Part shown: positions 8,552-17,634 of the stretch, one piece after another
Layout: each line of letters opens with the position of its first letter
How positions within the stretch are numbered: position 1 is the stretch's first letter
Origin: Nostoc sp. S4
GTDB taxonomy: Bacteria > Cyanobacteriota > Cyanobacteriia > Cyanobacteriales > Nostocaceae
Assembly: GCA_029379225.1 (NCBI GenBank)
Contig: JAQYWR010000037.1
Location: 1 to 64,000 of the forward strand
Direction: 5' to 3'
DNA length: 64,000 nt
Made by a program: the position numbers and the translations under genes
The notes under the pieces: model-generated
The model's database searches: none
What the model saw: the letters and a program-made list of their open reading frames with translations, nothing else
What the model was told of the DNA's origin: nothing

Positions 8552-9844
8552 TTAACGAATGCCATCATTATCAATTGCACTGTAGCTATCGTTAGGGAAA
8601 AGCCCTAACCAAGGATCGGAACTAGGAGTTAAAAAGAGTTGGGCATATACTTGCTGATTGAGTGTTTCCACAGTCTTTGTTTGGTTACTCTGTATAAACC
8701 ATTGATGAATTTGGCTATGCAGTATATATTCATTTCTGACTGTATCTAAAGCCATTGCTGCTTCAAAATTCTTAATTATTATCGGCAAATTATCTTTTGA
8801 AGTGTTGGCAGATTGAGATTTTTTAGCTCTAATTAAAGAAATGCTGTTTTGGTCTAACTTGGCATCGCTGGCATAGAGTTGAGCAATTTTATTCCAAGCT
8901 TCTTGGTCGGTAATTTCAGCTAAAGCCTTTTGATTGGGTTTAGTATCTGACTCGAGGGCATTCAATATAGGCCTTTCAACTATCATTTTAGAAACTGCTA
9001 GAGAGCTTGCGGTTTCTGCTGTCGGTGGCTGAGTGGAATTATTAGGAAATTCTACTAACTTAGGGGGAGACTGGATACCCAAACGAGATAAATCTGCAAG
9101 CCATTGGGCTTGGATAGAATTGTAGCGATCGCTGTGGTATTTTTTTAAAAAAGGCTCGCGAGCGGTTGGTGTCAGTTTGCTATAATTCTTTGCTGTTACT
9201 TCAGCCTGCTCTAGCTGACGCAAAAATGCTTTAGGACTATATAATCCTGGAATTGCATCAATTGGACGACCTGAGGCATCTAATATATAGTGAATGCTAT
9301 TGCCTGTAATTGTCCGCTCTAACTTACGTCCGTCACCGAAATCAATTGTTACTTGGGGTACAGGACGTACTGATTCCCAGTGTAAAATGAAGCGGTCTTG
9401 AAGTACTTTAGAAATCTCACTATTCGGATACAGCGCTACCCTAAAGAATCTACTATTAGCACAACTTAAATCGCGATCGAGTCTGCCCAGTAACCGCAGA
9501 GATAAAATGGGTTTACCACTGGTTCTGGCAGCAGCTTTGGCTTGTTCTATATCGGTGTACCAGTACAAACGAGAAGCGTAACAGTCCCGTTGTTGGCAGA
9601 GTTCGTCTAAAGCCATCCGGAGTGCAGCAGAAGGTAGAACTGTACCTGAAGAATAGGTGTTTAGCTCATTGGCATGGGATTTGAGAAATATCTGTAACCC
9701 ATTTGGCCCTTGTTTACGAAGCACAGAAACTTCTTGAGATAGCTTGGAAGTTTCATTTATCGGAGTTTGAGCATTAGCTGTCTGTAAGAGTGTCAGGCTA
9801 ACTAGCATGAGTGCTAAAGGACTTTTGAAGATGCTAAATTTCAT
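8552..9844 (-). CDS. Exported protein with a thioredoxin-like central region
   Basis: The ATG at 9844 gives 430 residues starting with a classic signal peptide (MKFSIFKSPLALMLVSLTL, cleavage after ANA near residue 26), so I prefer it to the ATG 36 bases upstream. Residues about 95-210 look like a thioredoxin-fold domain of the 'AKAAARTSGKPILSLRLLG' type, with ILDASGRPIDAIPGLYSP at its end, but there is only one Cys (DLSCANSRF) and no CxxC, so redox activity is doubtful. A helical C-terminal part follows. It is probably periplasmic or in the cell envelope. No closer family was recognised and no operon partner is seen. Confidence 0.55.
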   Translation of the reverse strand: MKFSIFKSPLALMLVSLTLLQTANAQTPINETSKLSQEVSVLRKQGPNGLQIFLKSHANELNTYSSGTVLPSAALRMALDELCQQRDCYASRLYWYTDIEQAKAAARTSGKPILSLRLLGRLDRDLSCANSRFFRVALYPNSEISKVLQDRFILHWESVRPVPQVTIDFGDGRKLERTITGNSIHYILDASGRPIDAIPGLYSPKAFLRQLEQAEVTAKNYSKLTPTAREPFLKKYHSDRYNSIQAQWLADLSRLGIQSPPKLVEFPNNSTQPPTAETASSLAVSKMIVERPILNALESDTKPNQKALAEITDQEAWNKIAQLYASDAKLDQNSISLIRAKKSQSANTSKDNLPIIIKNFEAAMALDTVRNEYILHSQIHQWFIQSNQTKTVETLNQQVYAQLFLTPSSDPWLGLFPNDSYSAIDNDGIR

Positions 9845-10370
9845 AAATTTATAAAAGGATAGAGATGTGGGTGTCGCCATTACTAATTAGAAAACCTAGT
9901 CTAATTTTTAAGAATAAATAGATGCTGGGAAAGTTTCTAATGGGGATGGTAAATCCCATAAGCTCATAGGCAAATAATTTTCTCAGTATTTACCTAACAA
10001 GCTTAGATTTAGATCTGTCCCTAAAACACATACATATATTCATTTACGGAAACTACTTTATCAAAAGTATAATTTATTAAAAATCAAATATATAAAATTT
10101 TTATTTTTATTTATTAAATTTAAAATAAATAACTTCAATAATGAAAATTTATTTTTAGAAAATCAGTAATATTTCTGTTTTAAATTTGAATAAATATAAT
10201 TAAATTATTAATATTCTCAATTGCGCGAGTTTCTCTAAAGATTAAAAATAGGTAACAGGATAGTTTGAAAAGCGCAAAACATTATCTGATAAAAATAGCG
10301 GTTTTCTGAGAGATGGAACAATCTAAGCTCTAGAAGCTTTGAATATTTATTAAAAAAATTGAAAAACCCC
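9845..10370. other. AT-rich divergent spacer
   Basis: About 520 bases, very AT-rich, between two divergently read genes for exported proteins. Apart from holding both promoters by position, nothing specific could be identified. Confidence 0.4.
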
Positions 10371-10685
10371 ATGTCAAAATATATTTCTCATCTCCTAATA
10401 CTGGTATTAGGAACAGTCTCGACCTGCATTATTACTCCATGTCATGCTCAAACTGCGGTAAAATCTGATATTCAAAATACTAATAATATTAGTTCTATAT
10501 CTTCAAGTTCTCCTTCTACTATCCAATTGCATGATTCGCTCAATTCTACTAATAATAAACCGACTATTCTTTCTGAGACAGTTAGTAATTCTTCTGCTCC
10601 TAAGCCGAATATAACTGCAACTCAGGCTCAACTACGAATTCCTATATTTAGTAGAATTTTTCGCTCACCTTTGATGCAGCAGTAA
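10371..10685 (+). CDS. Small exported Ser/Thr/Asn-rich protein
   Basis: From ATG 10371 (an in-frame TTG lies four codons upstream) the 104-residue product starts with a signal peptide MSKYISHLLILVLGTVSTC and a cleavage site after CHA. The mature part is low-complexity, with runs of Ser, Thr and Asn (ISSISSSSPSTIQ) and a basic, hydrophobic end (IPIFSRIFRSPLMQQ). No domain was recognised. It is divergent from the exported thioredoxin-like gene. It could be a short secreted peptide, or a gene in decay since it ends just where an SDR pseudogene begins. Confidence 0.45.
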   Translation: MSKYISHLLILVLGTVSTCIITPCHAQTAVKSDIQNTNNISSISSSSPSTIQLHDSLNSTNNKPTILSETVSNSSAPKPNITATQAQLRIPIFSRIFRSPLMQQ

Positions 10686-11049
10686 TCAAAAAAGTGCTGA
10701 GTCACCGTTCGCCCTTGGCGTCATCGCAACTTTGGTCAAAGTATAAACAAAGCTCCTAACAAAAGGCACAAAATCACTGTTGACGCTGGCGATGTTGATG
10801 ATTCCTCCCCCCGCCCAAGACGCTATCCGCCACATGGGCAAGGGCAAAAATGCCCTAGATGCTAGTCGCAACGACTCTAGTCAACATAATGTAATTTAAT
10901 GACGCTCCTAATCGCTAAGGCTACGTAGGAGCGTCATTACGAATTAGTAATTATTCGGTCATCATCCGCCAAACCTTTGGCGAATGCTGCTTTAGTCCAC
11001 CCGGGCCACTAGCGACCAAGGCAACTTTCCCTGTAAGTTTCTTTGCCAT
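10686..11049 (-). pseudogene. Short-chain dehydrogenase (SDR) relic
   Basis: Two minus-strand pieces of one SDR gene. The 5' piece starts at ATG 11049: MAKKLTGKVALVASGPGG, the Rossmann start, followed after a frameshift by AAFAKGLADD. The 3' piece (10686-10871) reads GGGIINIASVNSDF and VYTLTKVAM, the strand carrying the Ser and the YxxxK-equivalent region of SDRs. The middle is missing and its place is taken by a 43-bp hairpin (10897-10939). The gene is clearly dead; the former substrate is unknown. Confidence 0.65.
10897..10939. repeat. Perfect 14-bp inverted repeat inside the SDR relic
   Basis: Arms TAATGACGCTCCTA (10897-10910) and TAGGAGCGTCATTA (10926-10939) around a 15-base loop. It sits where the middle of the SDR gene is missing, so it may be a small mobile palindrome or mark a deletion. 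Confidence 0.6.
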
Positions 11050-11082
11050 GATTGGGTTGTGAGTCTAAATATACTATTATGC

Positions 11083-11820
11083 TCAACGATAGGCAATGCG
11101 GAGACTTTGGACTAAAATCACCCCAGATGCGATCGCCATTAACCCACCCCAAAACCAGTAAGGTAAAAGTAAATACCGCTGTATTTGTGCTGTATCTGAG
11201 AGTCCAAGGGGGCCAGCAGAGCTACTAAATAAATAATCTAGTTGGTGGTATGTACTCACACAAGCTTGTACGCCCAAAAATTGAATACTCAACCCTTGTG
11301 CCCAACGAGGTGCTTTCAAAGCGATACCTAAAATTGTTAAACCCAACAAAGGAATTGCCACCAATCCAAACCAAGAACGCACCCAAATTAATGTAGACAA
11401 CAGCAAAAAACTGCCTAAAATTTTTAAACTTAGGGAAGCTACTTTAAAACTACGGGAAGCTAGAATCAATGCTGCACCAGCAAGAGGTGGTCCCATCGGC
11501 CCTGCTGCTGCAACTAAAGCTGGGCCAATTGGCCCCAATGATGACCGAATACCATAAGTTGCAACACCGGAACCATTGCTAAAAATCTGCAATTTTTGAA
11601 ACTGTCCTCCTAATAGAAGTGCCATTAAGCCGTGACCCATTTCATGAAACCAAGTTGCCAAGATTGTAAATGGGTATAAGATATAATCTCCTGCTGGAAC
11701 TTGCCACAATAAAGCAGTGGCGATCGCTGCTGCAATTAGCCACTTTAACCCCATACGTTCAACAACTGGTGGAGCTTCTCTTGTTAGCAAATTTTCAAAA
11801 TTTTTGCTCGGTTCTTTCAT
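11083..11820 (-). CDS. M50-type membrane metallopeptidase
   Basis: From ATG 11820 (the TTG 36 bases upstream is less likely) the product has 245 residues and six or so membrane segments. The zinc motif HEMGH is at residues 59-63 within a helix, as in site-2-protease-like M50/M50B enzymes, followed by GHGLMALLLGG. A Gly/Pro-rich GPIGPALVAAAGPMGPPLAG segment near 105-125 takes the place of the usual second metal-binding region; no NPDG-type motif was seen, so the third ligand is uncertain. Such proteins cut substrates within the membrane or act as non-peptidase relatives. It is a single gene with no visible operon. Confidence 0.7.
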   Translation of the reverse strand: MKEPSKNFENLLTREAPPVVERMGLKWLIAAAIATALLWQVPAGDYILYPFTILATWFHEMGHGLMALLLGGQFQKLQIFSNGSGVATYGIRSSLGPIGPALVAAAGPMGPPLAGAALILASRSFKVASLSLKILGSFLLLSTLIWVRSWFGLVAIPLLGLTILGIALKAPRWAQGLSIQFLGVQACVSTYHQLDYLFSSSAGPLGLSDTAQIQRYLLLPYWFWGGLMAIASGVILVQSLRIAYR

Positions 11821-12047
11821 AAATAACTCAATTTTATATTTTAGATTAGAATTCAAGACTTAGGAGTCATATCATGTTCGGATGAATGCTTATAATATTA
11901 ATTCGTTAAATATTCTCTTGATTCTTTAACTATTATGGCTCCTGAATTCTTATAAATTTAGATTTTAGATTTTCTCTTCAATCCAAAATCCATTTTAAAA
12001 AGTTGAGCCACTGCGTTAAAGAGGTCTGCCGATTCAAAGCAGGTGGC

Positions 12048-12076
12048 GTCTGAGCGCCGGAAGTCAGCGCTCAGAC
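12048..12076. repeat. Perfect 10-bp stem GTCTGAGCGC/GCGCTCAGAC
   Basis: A GC-rich hairpin with a 9-base loop, downstream of the FHA gene that ends at 12113. It resembles the TGAGCGG hairpin at 8457 and probably belongs to a dispersed family; it could also serve as the transcript end. Confidence 0.55.
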
Positions 12077-12112
12077 TTGCCGTAAAACTCCAAATTTAAA
12101 ATTGCCAATCAG

Positions 12113-12976
12113 CTAAGCAAGTTGAAACAGGAATGTCATCAAGTCTCCTTTGCCTAAACTAATGCGATCGCCTGGTCGTAAACGGTGACGATTTCCTGGT
12201 GAGAGGGGCAAATTATTAATGTAGGTTCCATTGGAACTTCCCACATCTTCAACATAGTGAGCGTCTCCTTCGACACGAATATCTGCATGAATGCGGGAGA
12301 CAATTTCTGAATTAGGAAATCCTGAAACATCAACATCTGGAGGAATCCGGTCATTGGGCTTACCGATATGAATTACAGACAGATTTTGCGGCAATTCAAT
12401 TAACCTATCAGTTTGAACGTGGACTAACCGCGCATTCACTTGCTGCAATTGGGTTCTAGCAGCAGTTACCGTTGGTGGTGCTGCTGGTGGAGTTACTTCT
12501 AATTCAGCTTCTAAGGGTGGTGGTGTTGGAATACCTTGGCTAGATACCACAGGCTCAGTTGCAACGGTTGGTGGTGGTGTTGGAGGGCTATTTTCTGAAA
12601 CAGATGGCTCTGGGGGAGTTGCTGGATGAACTGCCACTGCTGTTGGCGGTAAAGATGAGGTAACGGGAGGATGGGAGTTGGCAGTGCTAATTCCTAAGGC
12701 ATCTGGTTGTAAAAGTTCTACAAGAGGATCGGGTGTAACTAACGGCGGTACTTCAACGGACATATCGGGAGTCACTGTTGCAGCTACTGGGGCGTGAACG
12801 TGTGGAACTGCTGCTGAGTGCAAGTTATAGCCACACTGACCGCAAAATGCAGCATCTGCCTGCACCGTTGCCCCACAACTGGGACAGTGAGTAGTTGCTG
12901 GTAACGGCGTATAGCAAGCTTCACACTGGACAGCGCCGTCAGGATTGGGATGATTGCAATTAGGGCAGACGATCAT
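12113..12976 (-). CDS. FHA-domain protein with double zinc ribbon
   Basis: I choose ATG 12976 (MIVCPNCNHPNPDG) because the zinc ribbon normally opens the protein; an ATG 60 bases upstream would add an unrelated lead. Two ribbons are seen, C4-C7-C18-C21 and C31-C34-C45-C48. Residues 55-190 are a Pro/Thr/Val-rich linker. The last 95 residues are a forkhead-associated domain with the phosphothreonine-binding core VSRIHADIRVEG and DVGSSNGTYINN. FHA domains read Ser/Thr kinase signals, so this is probably an adaptor in a cytoplasmic phosphorylation pathway; its kinase is not in the window. Confidence 0.8.
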   Translation of the reverse strand: MIVCPNCNHPNPDGAVQCEACYTPLPATTHCPSCGATVQADAAFCGQCGYNLHSAAVPHVHAPVAATVTPDMSVEVPPLVTPDPLVELLQPDALGISTANSHPPVTSSLPPTAVAVHPATPPEPSVSENSPPTPPPTVATEPVVSSQGIPTPPPLEAELEVTPPAAPPTVTAARTQLQQVNARLVHVQTDRLIELPQNLSVIHIGKPNDRIPPDVDVSGFPNSEIVSRIHADIRVEGDAHYVEDVGSSNGTYINNLPLSPGNRHRLRPGDRISLGKGDLMTFLFQLA

Positions 12977-13067
12977 CGATTTTAGCCTTTGTTCAAGAGC
13001 ATCATAAAATAAGGTAAGCTGTGGCGAATCTAACACAGCACATCTTTTCGTGTTGGCTGTTAACTGT

Positions 13068-13090
13068 TGACGGTTGAGAGTTAACCGTCA
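13068..13090. repeat. TGACGGTT/AACCGTCA hairpin
   Basis: Eight-base stem with the loop GAGAGTT in the spacer between the FHA gene and pgl. A near copy is at 53327-53351. The remaining spacer to 13344 is built of low-complexity GGGAGA/CCCTTTGC-like short repeats and holds no gene. Confidence 0.5.
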
Positions 13091-13344
13091 GCAATCAACG
13101 AACTTAGGAAGTGACTGTGCAATTTGAAAGCGTAATAGCTTAGAACTGGCAAGCTCCAGGGGCGGCCTTAGCTTTCGATTGTAGCAATTACTTTTGAGGG
13201 GATGGAAAGACACGGGGATACGGGAACACGGGGAGATGGGGAATGGGAGTAATGAGGGAAGATGAGGGGCAAACAAAAGGCAGAATTCCTAACTGAACAC
13301 TCTCTGTTTGCCCAATGCCCCTCTGCCCCTTTGCCTTTTGTTTG

Positions 13345-14067
13345 TTAAGGTTGGAGTTCCAAACCTGCTGCTGCATCCAGCAGCCACCAAAGTTCTCCTT
13401 GGGGCTGAATTAAACGAGATGGGTAAGTATACTCATCGGCTACAGGTGCAAAGACTTGCGCTAAAGCTGGTCTTTTGTTAGCACCAGCAACTAGAAAAAT
13501 CACGCTACAAGCAGAGTTGATGAAGGGGTATGTGAAACTTATCCGTAGGTTTCCGTTTTTATTTCCCACAGTAACCAGGCGATCGCGTACTTTGAGAGCT
13601 TCTGTGTGGGGAAACAAAGATGCGGTATGTGCATCATCACCCATTCCTAGCAATATTACATCCAACACGGGAAACTCCACCCCAGAAGAATTGAAAAATT
13701 TTTTTAGATGCTGTTCATACTTAGCAGCAGCCAAGGCTGGATCGGCTTCTAAAGTCGGTACGGGGTGAATGTTAGCAGCTGGGATGTCAACATGATTTAG
13801 CCATGCACGACGCGTCATCAGTTCATTGCTATCGGGGTGATCCGGTGGTACAAAACGTTCATCCCCCCAGAATATATGAATTTTATCCCAAGGCAATTTT
13901 TGATTAGCGATCGCTTCGTATAACGGCTTAGGTGTACTCCCGCCTGATAAAGCGATGGTAAATCGCCCCCGCTGCTCAATGGCTGTTTCTAACTTGGACA
14001 GAATTAATTCTAGCGCTCTTGCAACCAGCGCTGACCGATCCGGTAGAACTTCAACCGTTTTGTTCAT
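13345..14067 (-). CDS. pgl: 6-phosphogluconolactonase
   Basis: The ATG at 14067 (MNKTVEVLPDRSALVARA) gives 240 residues, the usual length; an in-frame start 18 codons upstream adds nothing recognisable. The enzyme hydrolyses 6-phosphogluconolactone in the oxidative pentose phosphate pathway, which supplies reductant in the dark and in heterocysts. Family motifs are FTIALSGGSTPKPLYEAIA near residue 38, IHIFWGDERFVPPDHPDSN near 68 and VILLGMGDDAHTASLFPHT near 140 with the catalytic His. The gene is alone; zwf and opcA are not nearby. Confidence 0.9.
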   Translation of the reverse strand: MNKTVEVLPDRSALVARALELILSKLETAIEQRGRFTIALSGGSTPKPLYEAIANQKLPWDKIHIFWGDERFVPPDHPDSNELMTRRAWLNHVDIPAANIHPVPTLEADPALAAAKYEQHLKKFFNSSGVEFPVLDVILLGMGDDAHTASLFPHTEALKVRDRLVTVGNKNGNLRISFTYPFINSACSVIFLVAGANKRPALAQVFAPVADEYTYPSRLIQPQGELWWLLDAAAGLELQP

Positions 14068-14460
14068 AACTTTATCATCATATTGCTGGCTTCCAGCAAT
14101 ACAATACCCAACTTCTGACAATTTCCCTTTTTAACTTTTGAAACATTTAACATAGCGTTGACTTTTGACTGTTGACTGATGACTGGAAAAGAAATATACT
14201 TATGCCCTCGTTATGTAATTTATTACATGGTCGTTTAACTTGAATAAACGTGGGCGCACCTTAGCACCTTCACGAGTAAGTTATCAGTAGTTAGTACAAC
14301 TAACTACTAAGTACTGTCATCATTACTTTTATTTACACCCAGTTATTTCATACTTTCTTGATTGATCCAAAATGGGAAAAATTTCTTAAAAATTAACAAA
14401 AATTCTTAAAAATAATTAATTGCTTCATTTTGGCTAGTTCTGAATTGAGACAACAACATA

Positions 14461-15207
14461 TTAATAATTACCTACAAATAGTTCTTCCCAGTCAGCGATC
14501 GCTTGGCGTTGAGCGATTAACAATTGCTCAATTCCTTTCTGGGCGACATCTAGTAGTTGATTCAACTGACCACGGCTAAAGCTACCTTCTTCAGCTGTTC
14601 CCTGGACTTCAATAATTTCTAAATGTTGATTCATCACCACATTAAAATCTACTGTTGCAGCGACATCTTCTAGATAATTTAGATCTAAAAATGGTTCTTT
14701 CTCTAGTAATCCTACGGAAACGGCTGCTATCTGTCCACATAAGGGCGATCGCTCTAATATTCCCTGGTGTAACAATTTAGAAATGGCATGAGCCAAGGCA
14801 ACAAAAGAACCTGTAATAGCTGTTGTTCTAGTTCCAGCATCAGCCTGCAACACATCAGCATCCACGGTCAGCGTATGTTCTCCCAGTGCCTCAAAATTGA
14901 CTGCGGCGCGTAAGCTACGTCCGATTAAACGTTGAATTTCTTGCGTCCGTCCAGATAATTTCAACAGTTCTCTTTCTTGGCGTTTTTGTGTTGCAGATGG
15001 TAGCATTCGGTACTCAGCAGTTAACCAGCCCTTACCAGTTCCTTCAAGAAACTTGGGAACTCCCTTAGTCACGCTAACGGTACAAAGTACCTGAGTATCA
15101 CCGCATCTTGCCAGAACAGAACCAGGAGCAAAGTGGGTGAAACTAGGATAAAAGCTGAACGGACGTAATTCGTTGGGAAGACGGCCGTCTGGACGCTGCC
15201 AAGCCAT
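14461..15207 (-). CDS. rph: Ribonuclease PH
   Basis: A 248-residue phosphorolytic 3'-to-5' exoribonuclease that trims tRNA and other RNA ends. The protein starts MAWQRPDGRLPNELRPFSFY, keeps the arginine-rich RSLRAAVNFEALGE segment and the phosphate/active-site stretch TVDADVLQADAGTRTTAITG near residue 120, and ends at normal length. It is followed downstream by nothing on the same strand for 340 bases, while adk lies 76 bases upstream on the same strand, so the pair may be co-transcribed. Confidence 0.92.
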   Translation of the reverse strand: MAWQRPDGRLPNELRPFSFYPSFTHFAPGSVLARCGDTQVLCTVSVTKGVPKFLEGTGKGWLTAEYRMLPSATQKRQERELLKLSGRTQEIQRLIGRSLRAAVNFEALGEHTLTVDADVLQADAGTRTTAITGSFVALAHAISKLLHQGILERSPLCGQIAAVSVGLLEKEPFLDLNYLEDVAATVDFNVVMNQHLEIIEVQGTAEEGSFSRGQLNQLLDVAQKGIEQLLIAQRQAIADWEELFVGNY

Positions 15208-15283
15208 TGGAGTTGCCTCAAGATTTTTAGATGAAATATACTGCCTTAAGGTTACCTTAGTGGGGTATTGTCAATGCCGGTCT

Positions 15284-15907
15284 CTAAGGAACTGAAAGCA
15301 AAGTCAAAATATTTTGTAGCACCATCTCTGGTGATTGGTCACCATTGACGGTTAATAGGCAGCGACGACGATCGTAATATTCTAAGATGGGGATGGTGCG
15401 ATCGTAAAATAATTCTACACGCCGCTGTACTATTTCCGGCTGGTCATCTGGTAGCGAGCGCCCTAAAGATCGGCTAACCATTACTGCTTCTGGAACTTGC
15501 AGATAAATCGCCCAATCTAGCTTTTGTCCTAGATCGTTCAATAAACAATCTAATTCTTCGGCTTGATAGGCAGTGCGGGGATAGCCTTCCAATACCCAAG
15601 TGTAGTTAATATCTGGTTGTCTAAGACGAATTCGGATCAATTCAACAATCATTTCGTCTGGGACTAGTTCCCCTGTTTCTACGTATGGTCGTGCGTGGTA
15701 GCCTAATTCACTCAAGCTAGCAAAAACAGAAAGATAAGTCCGGGGGTCGGCTTGCAGCCATTGGAAGTTTGGTAGTGGTTTGTCACCAGATATGGCTTGC
15801 CGTAAAATTTCACCTGTAGAAATCAGAGGAATATCAAAGTATCTGCAAAGCCTTTGCGCTTGAGTACTTTTACCCGATCCTGAACCTCCCAGAATCACTA
15901 ATCTCAC
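15284..15907 (-). CDS. adk: Adenylate kinase family protein
   Basis: A 207-residue P-loop kinase that interconverts ATP, AMP and ADP. The P-loop is GGSGSGKST at residues 7-15, followed by the AMP-binding ISTGEILRQAI, GELVPDEMIVELI, WVLEGYPRTAYQAEEL near 105 and the lid region RSLGRSLPDDQPEIVQRR, which is short and lacks zinc cysteines. An insertion around residues 43-75 (PNFQWLQADPRTYLSVFA) is longer than in E. coli Adk, so this may be a second, divergent adenylate kinase rather than the ribosomal-operon copy. Probably in one transcript with rph. Confidence 0.8.
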   Translation of the reverse strand: MRLVILGGSGSGKSTQAQRLCRYFDIPLISTGEILRQAISGDKPLPNFQWLQADPRTYLSVFASLSELGYHARPYVETGELVPDEMIVELIRIRLRQPDINYTWVLEGYPRTAYQAEELDCLLNDLGQKLDWAIYLQVPEAVMVSRSLGRSLPDDQPEIVQRRVELFYDRTIPILEYYDRRRCLLTVNGDQSPEMVLQNILTLLSVP

Positions 15908-16448
15908 AACAATTCACTCCTCATCCTGTCAAATTCACTACTTTATAACTCTGTTTGCTCCAAACAACCAGAAAATTCAATACATAAGGACTTTCAGTTG
16001 CTAATTCTAGCTTTTTTAAGTGATTGTAACTCTAACTTATTTGTTATCATTTTTACGACTAGTTTCCGAGAAAAAACGATAATTTAAATCAAAATAACTC
16101 TTGACTTCCAGACAAGGGTAGTGCTTGACTAAGAATGCAATTTGCTAAATCTACTACGGGACTTGCAATTAAAAATAATCAATCGTTGTGTAAGCAGGGG
16201 GGCAGTTCTTGCTCTTAGCAGGAAGAGAAGTTGGAGCGGAGGCTGACTCCATAGACCCGAAGGGGCTTGCCGTTAGGCATCCAAACTTCGGGGGAGAAAG
16301 AAAACTATCATCTAAATAAATTGGTTAATTTAATTTATTCTCTGGAAGTCCCTACACCTGTGAAAAACAGATTGATTATACAGGTAGATTCATCAGAACT
16401 CACGTTAGTAAAAGCAGATAATTTATTGTAGTTTTTTGAACTTTATAT
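15908..16448. other. Spacer with a GC-richer structured islet
   Basis: No gene. A GC-richer block at about 16190-16305 stands out from the AT-rich surroundings and contains several self-complementary pieces, such as GGAG...CTCC and CCCGAAG...CTTCGGG. It could be a decayed insertion element end or a structured RNA; neither could be shown. Confidence 0.35.
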
Positions 16449-16985
16449 ATGATTGCCCAGCTAGAAACATCAAGTATAAATTCTACCCTCACCTTACCAT
16501 ATCAAGTAGAGGGAATAGTGCAAGTTTTTACTAGCTCTTATCGAAACTTTTTTACAAGTGTAATGGCTCAAACACTCAGAATTGCTGGACAAGGAACGTC
16601 AGTGTTGATAGTCCAGTTCCTCAAGGGAGGTATTCGCCAAGGACAAGAACGACCTATACAACTAGGACAAAATCTAGATTGGATTCGCTGTGATTTACCA
16701 CGTTGCATTGATACACCCCATCTCGACGATACAGAAAACCAAGCCTTACAAAAGCTGTGGCAGTATACACAACAGGTAGTGTATGAAAGTAAGTATTCTC
16801 TCGTTGTTTTAGATGAGCTAAGTTTAGCGATTAATTTTAGTTTAATTTCAGAAAGCGAAGTTTTAGCCTTTTTGGCAAAACGCCCTTCTCATATCGATAT
16901 CATTCTCACAGGTCCAGAGATGCCAAAATCTCTGTTGAATGTAGCAGATCAAATTACAGAAATCCGTCGCAGTCATCGACCCTAA
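16449..16985 (+). CDS. CobO/BtuR-like P-loop protein with degraded Walker A
   Basis: A 178-residue protein with the overall plan of cob(I)alamin adenosyltransferase CobO: the strand VLIVQFLKGGIRQGQERP near 52-69, LVVLDELSLAI (D122, E123, Walker B position) and ILTGPEMPKSLLNVADQITEI near 155. The Walker A loop, usually GNGKGKT, is replaced by VFTSSYRNFFTSVMAQ at 26-41 with no Gly-Lys-Thr. ATP binding in the normal mode is therefore unlikely. It may be a regulator or a retired paralogue that kept its fold. It is the only plus-strand gene in this stretch and has no cobalamin genes beside it. Confidence 0.65.
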   Translation: MIAQLETSSINSTLTLPYQVEGIVQVFTSSYRNFFTSVMAQTLRIAGQGTSVLIVQFLKGGIRQGQERPIQLGQNLDWIRCDLPRCIDTPHLDDTENQALQKLWQYTQQVVYESKYSLVVLDELSLAINFSLISESEVLAFLAKRPSHIDIILTGPEMPKSLLNVADQITEIRRSHRP

Positions 16986-17037
16986 ACAATCTCAGGATTG
17001 AGATTTTGAATTTAATAATCTTCTATAAGAGAGTGCG

Positions 17038-17610
17038 TTAAAGTTCATGAACACACCTTACTGTTCTAGCAACAGATGTAGGATTGAGGAGAAATTGAGC
17101 AGATTGTTGTGCCGTTACTTGAGATAACTGAATCTGTTTGAGAGTGACTAAACCTTCGTTGGCAAAGGAATCTCTCACTAATACTTTCTCGCTGCTGTTA
17201 AAAGAAGTTTCATAAAATACTTCTTTAATCCCTGCGGAGATAATTAATTTTAAACAAGACAAACAAGGTTCTAGGGTGACGTAAATACTTGCACCATCTG
17301 TAGAGGTACCATGCTTTGCAGCTTGTGCAATCGCATTTGCTTCTGCGTGTACAGCCCTTGATGGTAAAGTTTTGCTAGCATCACAGCTACTCAACCCTGG
17401 ATAGCAGTAGCCCTGCGCCGTACAATGAGCCGAACCCGATGGTGAGCCATTATAACCAGTTGCTACCACCTGCTTGTTTTTTACAATCACAGCACCTACA
17501 GGAAAGGCTAAACATGTTGACCGAGTAGCTGCAAGTTTAGCCAACATCAGAAAATATTCATCCCACGTTGGTCTTTGATAGGGTTCATCGATTGGGGAAA
17601 TATCTTGCAT
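17038..17610 (-). CDS. dCMP deaminase
   Basis: A 190-residue zinc deaminase that turns dCMP into dUMP, the substrate of thymidylate synthase. Zinc motif H88-A-E90 (AVHAEANAIAQ) and C116-x2-C119 (LEPCLSCLKLI) are complete, and GYNGSPSGSAHC with H62, C63, C69 and C76 matches the second zinc site of the dCMP deaminase/ComEB family. A tail of about 55 residues is longer than in many relatives. It lies 24 bases after the deoxyribosyltransferase-like gene on the same strand and is the last gene of the deoxypyrimidine group. Confidence 0.85.
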   Translation of the reverse strand: MQDISPIDEPYQRPTWDEYFLMLAKLAATRSTCLAFPVGAVIVKNKQVVATGYNGSPSGSAHCTAQGYCYPGLSSCDASKTLPSRAVHAEANAIAQAAKHGTSTDGASIYVTLEPCLSCLKLIISAGIKEVFYETSFNSSEKVLVRDSFANEGLVTLKQIQLSQVTAQQSAQFLLNPTSVARTVRCVHEL

Positions 17611-17634
17611 AATCTATCAATTTCAAACTGTATT

